Source: Eucalyptus grandis (Eukaryota; Streptophyta; Magnoliopsida; Myrtales; Myrtaceae). Taken from it: DNA of 64,000 nucleotides. The position numbers were made by a program, and so were the translations under genes. Shown here in pieces: positions 23,101 through 34,302 of this stretch. The stretch spans positions 61,215,278 to 61,279,277 of the forward strand of contig NC_052616.1 in the NCBI RefSeq assembly GCF_016545825.1. Reading direction: 5' to 3'. The notes beneath the pieces are model-generated. The model searched no databases. It was not told where the DNA came from and worked only from the letters and a program-made list of their open reading frames with translations. Every line of letters begins with the position of its first letter. Within the stretch, counting starts at the first letter, position 1.

Positions 23101-23840
23101 ATCATTTCTACCATTGTTCTTAGGAGCTTTAGGTTTCGTAATCTAGCATTATCACTAATGATAACGTGATATAATGACAAGATGAGCTTCAGTAGACTTG
23201 ATATATTCTTTTCAACTTTTTCAGTAGTGCACTAAGCTGGAAAGTGATTCCTCGAGGATCGATCCCCTCTAGCTTCGAAGCCGGCGTGGAGAGGACTTGC
23301 CCACCTGCTTTGTGTGACTGGTCAAACAAAAGAGAGAGCACTCGATGTGAAGCGCAATAACTAAGCAATGGCATTCCTAGGAATCATTTTTTTCCATGGA
23401 TAGGTACTTTTGCAGTCTCGTATTACAGATATGCACCCATGATGCAGCAGAAGAGTTGGCGCAGAAGTTAAAAATGTTGCTGTTATCCATCGGGGCGAAT
23501 GATGATCCGCTAATACACCGGCGGAACGTACGTCAATTAGCTTTGGTTATAGATTGACCTAGAGGAATCTAGCCCTAGCACTCTAAACAAGGGCTCGCTC
23601 TACACATTCTCAGTTGATTCCAACCACATACGTCCAAACGAAAGTTAGCTATACAAATAATTAAGTAAAAAAGATTAATTAATTAACGTTTAGAAAACTC
23701 CCTCTTTCTACCCAAAAGGGCCTCATCGATCTCAGCTGCTCGTAGACCATCTTTTCCTTCCCTCCAAATTATTTGGTGAGGAAATCAAAGCGAAATGTTC
23801 GGCATCCTTTACTCTATCATGGGTGCACGCTGTATATCTG
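19681..23840 (-). repeat. Upstream flank of laccase unit A, non-coding
   Basis: No gene seen. 21600-23840 aligns with 28800-32560 (unit B, after removing its MITE) and with 56900-61140 (unit C). The stretch contains a (TA)n run at 20111-20150. A MITE-like insert around 20765-21085 has ends reading AATTAGTCCTAAATC and, in the inverted sense, a similar phrase; neither unit B nor unit C shows it clearly. Confidence 0.65.
20111..20150. repeat. (TA)n microsatellite
   Basis: About 20 TA units upstream of laccase A. Confidence 0.93.
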
Positions 23841-24743
23841 TATTATTTGGTGATCTTAGTATACTAATTTTGTTGAGTGACATGAAGTATACCAAACCCT
23901 GCTCTTGTTTTTGATAGCTTTAAGTATTAGAGAACGATGGGATGATTTATCTTTATTATCGCAATACCGACATTGCAATGCTGACCATCTCGTTCAAGAG
24001 TAGACTAATCGCAACAAATTCTCGTTGACAAGCTAAATCTAAAATTCGAGATATGACGAAACCTTCATTAGGCATAAGGTCCCAAGGAAAAGACAAAATT
24101 TACACAATTTTGACTGCGTGATCAATCCTTTGTCCAGAGTACATCTATGAGCCAACATAGTTGAAGATTTTGCCCCAAAATATGCCGGGGCATACTCTAT
24201 TTCATTTTTCAGCCCTTAACGAGAAATAATAAATAAAAAGAAGAAAGGAAGGCCATTCAATGTTGACCAAAGACCCACACCCAAGTTCCATAGCCTTGGG
24301 TCCGCTATCCCGATCATGATTTTCCTACTCCCATAAGGAAAGGTTCATGACTAGCTAAAGCTAAAGTTCCATTAAAGAGCGTTAATGATGCAAGCCTAGG
24401 GTAGGCTTTCTCAAACAGTAGGATCGGAAGAGTGACTCGCACACGAGAAACGGGATGAACAAAATTTCAGTACTGCGCAAGCTTAGGAGAACAGTCGTAT
24501 CTTTGTCGATACCGCATCAGTTTACCTCCTCAGGGAATATAAGGTTTTTTCAAATCACTTATAGCAAAAGAGTACAGTTATTTTGAATCGAACAAACCTT
24601 CTTACTTGCCAAAACATTTGCAGCCAATTGAAACTGACTAGAATGATGCAAAATTGCAAACTCAGATACAAAATACAGACGTTTCAATCCCCTTAAGATA
24701 TCAATTTACCTCTGCCCTGTCAATAAACTCAAAGAACACTTCA
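23841..24743 (-). repeat. Junction and downstream flank of laccase unit B
   Basis: Up to about 23841 the sequence matches the far end of unit B (GGGTGCACG-TGTA-ATCTG, near 32550). From about 23853 it matches 16252 onward (AGTATACTAATTTTGTTGAG). The tandem-duplication junction is therefore within about a dozen bases. From about 24170 to 24540 unit B carries sequence not seen in unit A. No gene is present. Confidence 0.72.
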
Positions 24744-27629
24744 TCATGACGAAGACACGGAACAAGGAGGCATGTCCTTGGGCGGCGGACGAACCTTCTG
24801 ATGTTTTTTCTTCCCATCTCGGACGATGAGGACTGCGTCCATTCCCCAGCTCGAATGGCGTTCTAAGTGACAGTGCATGAACCACACTCCTACAAGCGCC
24901 CGTAATAGACTAATGTGTCAATTATGCATCTATATACAAGTTTAAATCCGTGCAAGCTATATGTTTCTATGCATTTCTACCGATGAAATTGTAGTACCTG
25001 GATTATCAGCTTTGAATCTGATCGCTGCCCACCCGTTTTTGGGAAGTCCGACGGTGTTAACATAAGGTGGATTCACCGTATTATACTTTGATATTTCGGT
25101 CTCACTGAAATTTCCATCGCCCATCCCGACGACATAAAAGCTATACCCATGTAAATGCATTGGGTGATTCTCCGCTGCCCCGAAATTGGTCCCCTGGAAT
25201 CTTATTTCAACCTCGTCATTATAGTCAATCTTCAACACTTCGGTAGTCACATTGGCAGCTTCCCCAAGGCCGAAACATTTCCGGTGAAGTCGAACAAGGT
25301 AGGTGGTTGATCCGGAAAAGTTCTGTTGTAGACTCCATTTATATTGCTGCACACACCACAAACACAATGATATAGACATGCAGATGTTGATTTATGCCTT
25401 ACCCTTAAGACATCGAAGGTTTTTTGACCCGTTAAATTAGCTTTGATTTGGGGAATATTTCAACCCAAATCAACCCCACCGGTTTGAGAGAAATATTCAA
25501 TCCTACCAAATAGGATCAAAATTGGTAGGTCTAGCGATTTACGTACTTGTAGTATGCTTGGAGAATGCTAATCGATGGAGCTGAAAAACTTATGTTGTTC
25601 AAGCTTGCCGAATGCATAGAGTCGTTTGGACCGGTACATGTTTGATTAGCTGGACATGGCTGTTGATTCACGGACACCGCGATCGTAATGTTCCTAGTAA
25701 TTTTGGTTGGAACATTGGAAGGATGTTCTTTACTGTTCAAACTTCTCAATTGAATAGTGAAGTTTCCAGCGTCACTCTTATTGGTAAAACCTGGAAACTC
25801 GGGTATTATGGGAGTCTTCGAGTGGTTATAATTGCCATTGTATTGGAATATTCCCCTGTGTGACATTTTTGTTGGATGGGGCATTGGTGTCCACGAATGG
25901 ACTGAAAACCATGTAGTAGCGACCAGGAGTTTGGTTCGCAGTGACCAAAACATCCATCGTTTGACCAGGAGTTATCATGAGGTAATTGGTCTTAAGAGGC
26001 TTTAGATAAGCTCCGTCCATTCCAACCACGGTGAGATTGTGCTTGGCTATGCCAAAGAACATCTCTTCGTTCATCCCAGAGTTGATGATCCGAAAGAGAT
26101 ATGTTTTTCCGTGCACAACAGTTTTGTTGTACGCCGAACCTGCAAAAGGTAAAAAAGCAACATATCAAATATTATCGGGGGAGATCTTGAAATTACTAGT
26201 AATATATAGCGATTGTCATTAATTAGTATTTACAAATAATTTTTTTGCAAGATATCATCACCTATAAATAAGGAATTTTCTTTTTTATATAAATAGTACA
26301 TATCAAACTTACATATATACTAGAATTCATACCGTTAGAGCATGAGTAACTATCTCCTGGTTGACCATTAATGGTATAGGCCACAGACAAGTCTGGATCG
26401 CCTCCGGATTCAAGAGCCTCGTCGATTATGGCCTTTGTATCTCTCGTATACCATTCAGCTACATGCCAATTAATAATTTTGTTAAGAAAAACAAACCAAA
26501 CTATTAATTTGTGTGTGTTTTTGAATAAGTGAAAAAATTATAATGTCAATTAAGTTAGTTGAAAATAGAATACCAATCACGATTGTGTGTTCTTGGTCAA
26601 ACTTGTAAGGGTACATTTTTCCATAGGCGGGCATGATGATGAGAGGGCCGTGTATAGTGGCTCGTGACCAATCACTGTGAGCATGCCACCACAATGTGCC
26701 TTCTTCCTCGGTGAGTACAATTTTTTGAAGAAAGCTCGAGTTCGAAGGGATTGGGCATTGCGTGATGAACTCTGGTCCGTCGGACCAAGGATATCTTATT
26801 TGTCTCACTCCATGCCTGCAGGTGTGTGTGACATTAGGGGAGAGGGAGGGGGAGAGGGAGAGAAAGAGAGAGGGAGGTGGTTTTATTATTACCAGTGAAT
26901 AGTGATTCCATAAGGTCCTGTGTTGGTGACGTTAACATAAATGGTGTCGCCTTTGCGAGCACGAATCTCTGGCCCAAGAAATAAACCATTCACTGTCAAT
27001 ATGCTCCGGTTCGTCTCACACAACATCTTAATAGGTGTCTCCTTCACCTGCAACAAAAATCATCCATTGACTCTAGGACCATTATACCCATAAAATAATC
27101 CCTCTTTTTTAATTGATGCAGAATCCTTTTGGTGCATCATTATCCACAAGTGACAGTAATTAACTCAAAGGCCTGCATATGGACTTTCTTCCGGAATAAA
27201 AACTCCAAATTGGGTTGGAAACCAGATTGCAAAAGAGTAAGTAGATAAATAAAGCGATTGCAGATAATTGAATGTAGTTTGGTATATACATGCTGTAATA
27301 CTTGGCCTCAAGCATAGTCCAAGCTTTAGCTAGCTGAAGATTTAGATGTGAAGATCATCGTTGATAAAAGGAGATTATTGTGTTGAATACACTAATAAGA
27401 GAACATTTATGAATTATGAAATCATAATCAACTGTAATGCCTCAATATAGTCTAACTTGTAACAAATGCACAAATAGTCACTAAATGTTCTATATGTCTT
27501 AGAAAAGACACTTATAGAGCTTAAGAAGGGGATGTTCCTACTCACCACGAAATCATAGAAGAGGACTTTGCCTTGAGCCATGCAAAAGAGCAGGCTCAAA
27601 GTGAGCGCAAACCCTAGAAATGTTCCCAT
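24744..27629 (-). pseudogene. Laccase B, nearly intact LAC14/15-like copy with two frameshifts
   Basis: Exons: 27629-27546, 27047-26893, 26815-26574, 26458-26333, 26139-25547, 25346-24998 and 24889-24744, all with GT-AG borders. The start gives a signal peptide, [20 protein letters not shown]. All four copper motifs are present: HWHG (split across exons 2 and 3), [15 protein letters not shown] and HCHLERH, with Met at the type-1 axial position. Two single-base changes break the frame relative to laccase C: +1 in exon 5 near 25850-25862, and -1 in exon 6 near 25263 where a C run is one base shorter than in laccase A. The promoter TATA is also altered. Otherwise there are no stops. The C-run loss could be a base-call error, but with the TATA change a young pseudogene is more likely. 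Confidence 0.9.
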
Positions 27630-27757
27630 CGTCTCTCTCTCTCTCTCTCTCAACAAGATGCAACTGAACTTGTACCAATCACTTGATCCAGAAAGGAGAC
27701 TTGTGTTATGCTCAGTCTCTTTCTTCTTGTGACCTTCCCCTTCCATTGAAGGTGGCT

Positions 27758-27764
27758 ATTTGTA
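27758..27764 (-). promoter_or_regulatory. Degraded TATA box of laccase B
   Basis: Minus strand reads TACAAAT where unit A has TATAAAT and unit C has TATAAAG, in otherwise conserved context (CCCTA-AAATAGCC). One transition removes the TATA core. Confidence 0.65.
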
Positions 27765-27765
27765 G

Positions 27766-29842
27766 GGAACTTCTTGCAATGTCTGATGGTGCCTGTCTAG
27801 TCAGTCTCAATCGGCGCCACGTGAAAACGAAGCGGTCTTGGTGCTCACAAAAGCGTGTCCCATGAGATAATAACAAATGCAAATTGAAGGAAAAAGAGCA
27901 ATCGCCTTTCAAAGGCTCGAGCTCTTTCTTTTTTTTTCCGTCGTTTCCACGAAAAAGAAGATTGATTGACGAGCGTCACAGAGGAAGGAGGTGACAAAAC
28001 TTCTGTCAACTTTACTGTCATGTCGGCAAAAAGAGAGAGAAAAAGAAACATTATTTTACGTGCTCATCCCACTGCTTGAAAACTCATTAATGATTTCCCT
28101 TTTGTTCTTTTAGGGAGACAGCGGGCATCAACGTTTTCTTGAACACAAAGTGGACCAGTCCCTTGTTACCACTGAAATTTATCGTATGGTAAAGAGCCTC
28201 TAGAAGTCAAGAGATATTCAACAGAGAAAATTGTATCTTTCATTAAAAGAAAGCACAAAAGAAAATGCCTTTTCTAATGGTATATCAAATACAAAAAGAG
28301 AGAGATAACTCATGCAGAATTCTAGTTAATGTTGCACAGTTGCTCCAGTCATAAAGGCAAGTTGTGCCTTTAGTTGAATAAATAATCATAAGATTTTATG
28401 CCAACCATCTTATCGGCATCACCTCTTATGTAGTGCCGATGCCTAATATGTGATATTTTCTTTCATGTAAAGAATTTTTCAGAGCATCTGTCCAATCAAT
28501 TTCAACAACCAAAAAAGCAAATAATCAAACATTTTTTCAATATGACTTTCTTTTGATATCAAATCACTTTTTAAAACGCGTGATTGTCTATTGTCTTTAG
28601 AGACTCTTTCAATATGACCATATTTTAAAATGTCTAAATACTTCGCCAAAGAATGTGTAGTTTTTTATTTTTTTGTCAGAAGAAAAGAATGTGTAGATTA
28701 CTGAAGTAAAAAATAGAGCCAAAAAAAAAAAAATCATCCTCCTGTACCTGAAAAACATGCTCAAGCGGTTTTATGCTGGATTTGATTAATAATCACGGGG
28801 CGCAAATGATATTTGACCGGGGATTAGTCAGTGATTAGTGGTTTATTCGGTAAGTTGTGCATGCCCTGCATTCTTATAATGTGATTCTGACTAAATAATA
28901 GCTAGGATCTATATAATCAGACGAAACCCAAGTGGTCAACTTTTACAAAAATCAAATGGACCCCCGGTAGCCGGGGATGTTCTAAAATAAGGGATTCTTC
29001 ACTCACAAACATCTTTCGACCAACACATGCCCTAAAAAATTGACCATACTTCTATGAGACCCTTCACTTTGAAACTCGGTGATTGAGGGTTATTTTCCCA
29101 ATATAATCATCAATTAATGCCTCAAGAAAAAGAGTTTGATTTCCTACTCTCTCTTCGTGTTATTTTCCCCCACACACAAATATGGGGAATATTATTTACA
29201 TGATATGCCTGACATATATTTTTGTACATATAACAAAAAGCTCGGGTACAAACTGTTTCCAAAATGTAAAATTTTGGCATAAATATTGGTCTACAATGAG
29301 CCTCGAGTTGCCAACGTCCACAAACCTTCAAGGCATATCTGGATAGACTTTTTTTATTTTTACTCTTTTTTCTTTAAAAGCATAGACGTGGGGAGTACCT
29401 GAAAATTTATAAAACACCCTGCAAGACCCGTGAACTAATTAAGTCAAGATCATTGACCTTAGCAAGGAATCTTAGCCCATGACAGTTTGCATGCAGTATG
29501 ACCTCTAATTTTTAACTAGAAATTCACCAATGCTTCAATCAACTAAAAATCCTCTAGTTTTTAATTTTTTCCTTTTGTTTTATCTAAATCTTGCAATGGA
29601 AACACTTTGAATTTTTCTTTTTTAATCCCAAAACATCTAAAACTTTCACAATATATAAATTTGACATGTGAATTAACATATAATTTTAAATTTTAATGAT
29701 TGTCTGAAATTCGGATATCATTTCATATTTTAACATGAAAATAAAGAATTGCTATTTTCTTTTTAAAATGCAAACAAATAATTGTTTTTTTTTTTTTCTT
29801 GAGAGGACACCACATCAGTAAATTTAGTAGTCAATGGTCTTA
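27766..29842 (-). repeat. Upstream flank of laccase unit B, non-coding
   Basis: Homologous to 19681-22140 in unit A and about 55841-58800 in unit C, with differences. No gene seen. The MITE-like insert of unit A near 20.8 kb is not evident here. Confidence 0.6.
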
Positions 29843-30794
29843 GGGCGCGTTTGGCAACATTCTTCCCGAGAGCGATTCGACTAGAAATGATTATTTTTAT
29901 TCTCTTCCTGAACCGATTCGAGTAAAAAGCGCGTTTGGTAACTGTTTAAAATTTTTGATTCTAGAATAGAATTGCGTTTGGTACCGTATTAATTGATTAT
30001 GTTCCAAATTAATTTCTTTTGATTTTTAAATAAATTTTAAATAATTTCTTTACTTTTTTACTTTTTCTTTTTTTTTTTTTTTTTTTTTTTTTTCCCTTTT
30101 TTTCTATTCTTCTTCTTCTTCATTTGGCCGGTCGCCGGACCGGGCGACCGGCCAGACGAGGGCCGGCGACACTCACCGGAGCGTCGCCGACCCTCGGCGA
30201 GGTCGGCCTTCGTCGGCCGAGCCTCGCCGGTGGCCGGGCCGGCCTCGCCCGCCCCCAACCTCGGCGAGGCTAGCTTGGCCACCGGCGGGCCGGGCGAGGC
30301 TCGCCCAGCCACCGGCGAGGCTCGACCTCGCCCGATCTAGCGAGGCCGAGCCTCGCCCAGCTGCCGGCGAGGCTCGCCAGCCACCGGGCTCGAGGCTCGC
30401 CCGGCCTCGCCGGGCCGGGCGAGGCCGGCTGGCACCGGCGAGGCCGGCCTCGCCGGTGGCTGGGCTTGCCTCCGGCGAGCTCGCCGGACCTCGCCCTGGC
30501 TTGGCGAGCCTTCGGCGACCTCGCCGGACCGGCGACCGGCGGGCGGCGGCGGGCGGTGGCGGACGGCAGCGGGCGATGGCGGATGGCAACCGAGATGATG
30601 AAAGAGAAGAACAAGGGTTTTACGTTTTGATTCTTTTTCTGATTCTCGGACGTAGAATCAAATTTTTATTTATTCTCAAATCTTGTCCAAAATCGTTCCC
30701 GGGAACAAAAATTTTACCAAACGCGATTCTCGTCCCAAACTGATTCTGGGAACAAAAATCGAATGCACCGTTTGGCATGTTGCCAAACAGGCCC
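29843..30794. mobile_element. PIF/Harbinger-like MITE with a very GC-rich core, 952 bp
   Basis: Ends read GGGCGCGTTTGGCAAC and the reverse complement of GGGCCTGTTTGGCAAC. They are flanked by TTA at 29840-29842 and 30795-30797, the target duplication of the PIF/Harbinger superfamily. Unit C keeps the empty site (GGTTCTAAGTGATTGG near 58795), which confirms both borders. GCGTTTGGTA-like motifs recur just inside the ends (near 29931, 29973 and inverted near 30715), possible transposase-binding sites. The middle (about 30120-30590) is strongly GC-rich, with irregular GCCGGCGAGG repeats on both strands. The open frames through it are by-products of that composition. Confidence 0.88.
30120..30590. 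repeat. GC-rich degenerate minisatellite core
   Basis: Dense, irregular repeats of GCCGGCGAGGC and its complement in an otherwise AT-rich region, wholly inside the PIF-like element. Confidence 0.85.
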
Positions 30795-30797
30795 TTA

Positions 30798-32560
30798 GAG
30801 GCCAGTCGTCAAACGCTCTACCCTCGCCAATAGAAACTTTATACACTTCCGACCACACAACATCACAATCCATCCAAATAAATTATCGCATATTAAGTAT
30901 TGTATATTTTCTCGTTTTCTTCCAAACTGATGAATTTTTGGACAGAAAATTTTATTATCAGTTTGGGAGACGAGAAAGTCTTAGGTTGCATCTAAAAATA
31001 TCTCCCTTGTCAGAGATCTACTTCTATCCACGAATCCATGAAAGAAATGTAGGAAGAATGAAGGAGAATGTATAGGTTTGAGGCGTGTAGACACTTTCCT
31101 TAAAGTGATGCTTTTCCCACAATGTCTCCTCCTTAGCTGGAGAAGATCCCCATCCGATGGAAGTTTCCTAATGTATTTCAGCACCATTTCGTTGGCATGT
31201 CATTCGTTCTTCAGGCAATCATTTTTTCAATTGACATCCACTGCCATACAAAACGCCCTTTCAATTGACCATACCATCACATGATTATGAGAACACGAAA
31301 ATGACAGCAAAATTATTTGGGAAGATTGAAAACGAGCTTACGTTGTTGTGTCGATCAAGGTGCTTTAGCGGAATTATCTTGCGTCCAATTAGAATATTAA
31401 ACAAGGTCGTGTGGGACAATTAAAAGATAAGCGCAACATGGCCAACCTGTTAATCACAGTAGCCCTTGTCGCATGCACGGCAGTGACCTTGTTCTTTAGT
31501 TTACTGTAATATTCCGTGGGCTGACTAGGTACATTGGCCATGTTCTGTTTCATGTAATAATTATATCTGCCGTATGGGCACGTTTTAGGGTAATAATGGA
31601 GAACTCAACAAACTAAATGAGATCATCCTGGTAAAAAAGAAGCCAATGATTCAGTCCATGGTTTTACTGGCCAAAAAGAAAAAAGACCCACTCCAAGGTT
31701 CCCATCAATTAATCTAAAAAGACGGAATATTCAAAAAAAAGAAATCAATGACTTATCCACAGATCATGGAGACCAAATCATCTCTACTATTGTCCATGTG
31801 AGCTTTAGGTTTTGGTAATATAGCATTATCACCAATGATAACGTGATATAATGACAAGATAAGCTTTAGTAGACTTATTGGCAATTCACAAAGCCGGGAT
31901 ATATTCTATTCAACTATTTCAGTAGTGGAATAAGCTGGAAAGTGATTCCTCGTGGATCGATCCCCTCTCTTGTTGAACCTGGCGTGCAGAGAAAACTTGT
32001 CCACCTGCTTTGTTTTGTGATTGGTTGAACAAAAGAGAGAACAATCGATGTGATGTGCAATAATTAAGCAATGGCATTTTTAGGAATCACCTTTTCCCCT
32101 GGACAGGTACTTTTGCTAGTCGTGTATTACAGATATGCACCAATGATGCAGCAGAAGAGGTGGCGCAGAAGTTAAAAATGTAGTTGTTTTCCATCAGGTA
32201 GAATGATGATCCTGTTCCTAGAAGGTGCTCATTTATGACCCGCTAATACACCTACGGAACGTGCATCAATTAGCTTTGGTCATAGATTGATCAAGAGGAA
32301 TTTAGCTGTAGCACTTTAAACAAAGGCTCGCTCTGACCATTCTCAGTTGATTCCACCCACATAGATCCAAACGAAAGTTAGCTATACAAATAATTAAGTA
32401 AAAAGGATTAATTTATTAACTTTTAGAAAACTCCCTTTTTCTACCCAAATGGGCCTCCTTGATCTCAGCTGCTCGTGGACCATCTTTTCCTTCCCTCCAA
32501 CTTATTTGGTGAACAAATCAAAGCAAAAAGTTTGGCATCCTTTACTTTATCGTGGGTGCA
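30798..32560 (-). repeat. Distal upstream flank of laccase unit B
   Basis: Aligns with 22190-23840 (unit A) and with 58840-61140 (unit C, minus its insertion). Shared phrases include TAATCACAGTA, GATAACGTGATATAATGACAAGAT and GACCCGCTAATAC. Non-coding. Confidence 0.7.
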
Positions 32561-33849
32561 CGTTGTACATCTGTTCATATATTGTCCCTGTATGCAAACA
32601 GTTGTTAACTCAGGACATGCCTAGAGTTGAATAAATGGTTTCTTGGTAGACAAAAGGGACTGCACGTGGAAATTAAAAAAGAAAACTCGCATGGAGCTCT
32701 TGCAAAAAGGAATAATATGCACATGCTAAGGGTAGTACAATTAATCATCTCTTGTTTATGTGTGTTTGCAGTAATAAAATCTTAATGCATAGCATGCGAG
32801 TATGACAAACGAAGGGTTACTGATATGAAATTGTTTAAATATATCATATATCGCTTGACTGTGAGATTCATATATTATTTACGTAAATAGGATGTCCCTC
32901 GACTTATTTGCCTAAACTTTTGGGTTAAACATTTTAATATTTCTGCCTCAATTTATTTCGTGTGTGTGTCTACTATATGTCACTCTTAATTCAGCTTACA
33001 CATTAGAGGGATTATTGAAATATATCTCATCATATGCTCTTATATACATGTGCTATCCCTTCATCTATAAGTTTAAGTTATTATGTTGGACTTTCTAATG
33101 AAAAATAATGGATTGAGACGACTACACCTCACAGCATGAATATGAGTGAGAGTAGGGCAAGAAATTAAATTGGTGAAAAAAAAAAAACAAAAACAAAAAC
33201 GTACCTCCTGGCACCGTAACATAAAAATAGCCAATGGACACGTGTCAACTCGAGACCTTATATAAATGAGAGCGGGAGGTCGTTGCGAAGCATAATGGAT
33301 CGTGATAAAAGCAGGGGAAGCAGAGTATGAAGACGATCCAGACTTCGCTGCATTTAAGCACGATAGAAAGCTGAGCAGTACATGTACATACCTTTGGGAG
33401 CATGGCACTAGAAAAGTACTGTGTACTTTCCCTCACCGTCAATATGGGTCCTCAACATCTTTTTAGTTTATTTATCATTGTTAGGTAAAAGGTGAGCAAG
33501 CCCCAAATTTAGGGTTTGTCATGAGGTTGACTTTAAGATTTATTGTCATGGAAACAAGACATTGCCGGAAAGACAGAGGAAACCATTTGTAAAAACAAGA
33601 GAGAAGGGGTGGAGTGGGGAGAAGATCATTTTCTGAACTGAAATGATTGTCTATTTTGACTCGCAACAATTTCCTCAGTGAGGAGCAGTGGATTTTGTAA
33701 GACTTTTGAATTTAATACATTTGCTTAGATAATAGAAGTACTCATATTTACGTAGTTAAAAAGAGCGATTATCTATATCGTCTATAGAATCCAATGTTTT
33801 GTGTATTAATAAATTTCAAAAAATATTGCAAATATCAATAAGTTTTTAG
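32561..33849. other. Spacer and first copy of a paralogous segment
   Basis: No gene seen up to about 33580. From there to 34340 the sequence is one of two paralogous segments; its partner is at about 36230-36960. Shared phrases include ATTTTCTGAA-TGAAAT-ATT-TCTATTTTGA. Confidence 0.5.
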
Positions 33850-33858
33850 TTAAAAGAA

Positions 33859-34302
33859 GGAATAAAAGCCAAAAATCTTAAATTATGTGCATTGTGACAC
33901 ATTTACCCTAACCCATTTTTGTATGAAGGAAAAACTCCCAAACTTGTACCTATGACACAATTATCCTCCATCAAAATTTTGTTAATAAGCATCATTAAAA
34001 ATCTACTTACATGGACAACGAAAGGCAAATGGTGTTGACATAGAGCTCACATCACAATAAAATAAAAATGGTAGTAATATCATCGGACAAATCTTTGATG
34101 GAGAGTAAATGTGTAACACGGATACAAGTTTAATATTTTTGATATCATAATAAAAAATTTAGAATAAATGTATCACAATAGGCATAGTTTGGAGCTTTTG
34201 ATATTATAAAAAAAAAGTTCAGGATAAATGCTTAACAAGATTAAGTGAATACCCAAAATCGTAGTCATTAGATATAATTTAAGGTTTTGGTGGCTTTTTT
34301 TC
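33859..34302. mobile_element. MITE, probable Mutator-like, copy 1
   Basis: Ends read GAATAAAAGCCAAAAATCTTAAATTATG on the left (written in part) and a similar sequence inverted on the right (GCCACCAAAACCTTAAATTATA). The paralogous segment near 36940 reads GTTAAAAGAATGATAAGTGAC without it, so that is the empty site. The presumed 9-base duplication (33850-33858 and 34303-34311) matches at only 6 of 9. Internal phrases (GTGACACATTTA, CTCCATCAAAATTTT) are shared with copy 2. Confidence 0.6.

Noticed and set aside
25541..25550. Alternative exon-5 donor after AAGTAC
   Set aside because: It would put exon 6 out of frame. AA followed by GT restores frame, and in copy A the equivalent site is a stronger GTAAGT.
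30058..30614. Overlapping Pro/Ala/Arg-rich open frames
   Set aside because: They arise on several frames from the GC-rich repeats inside a MITE, with no start context or homology.
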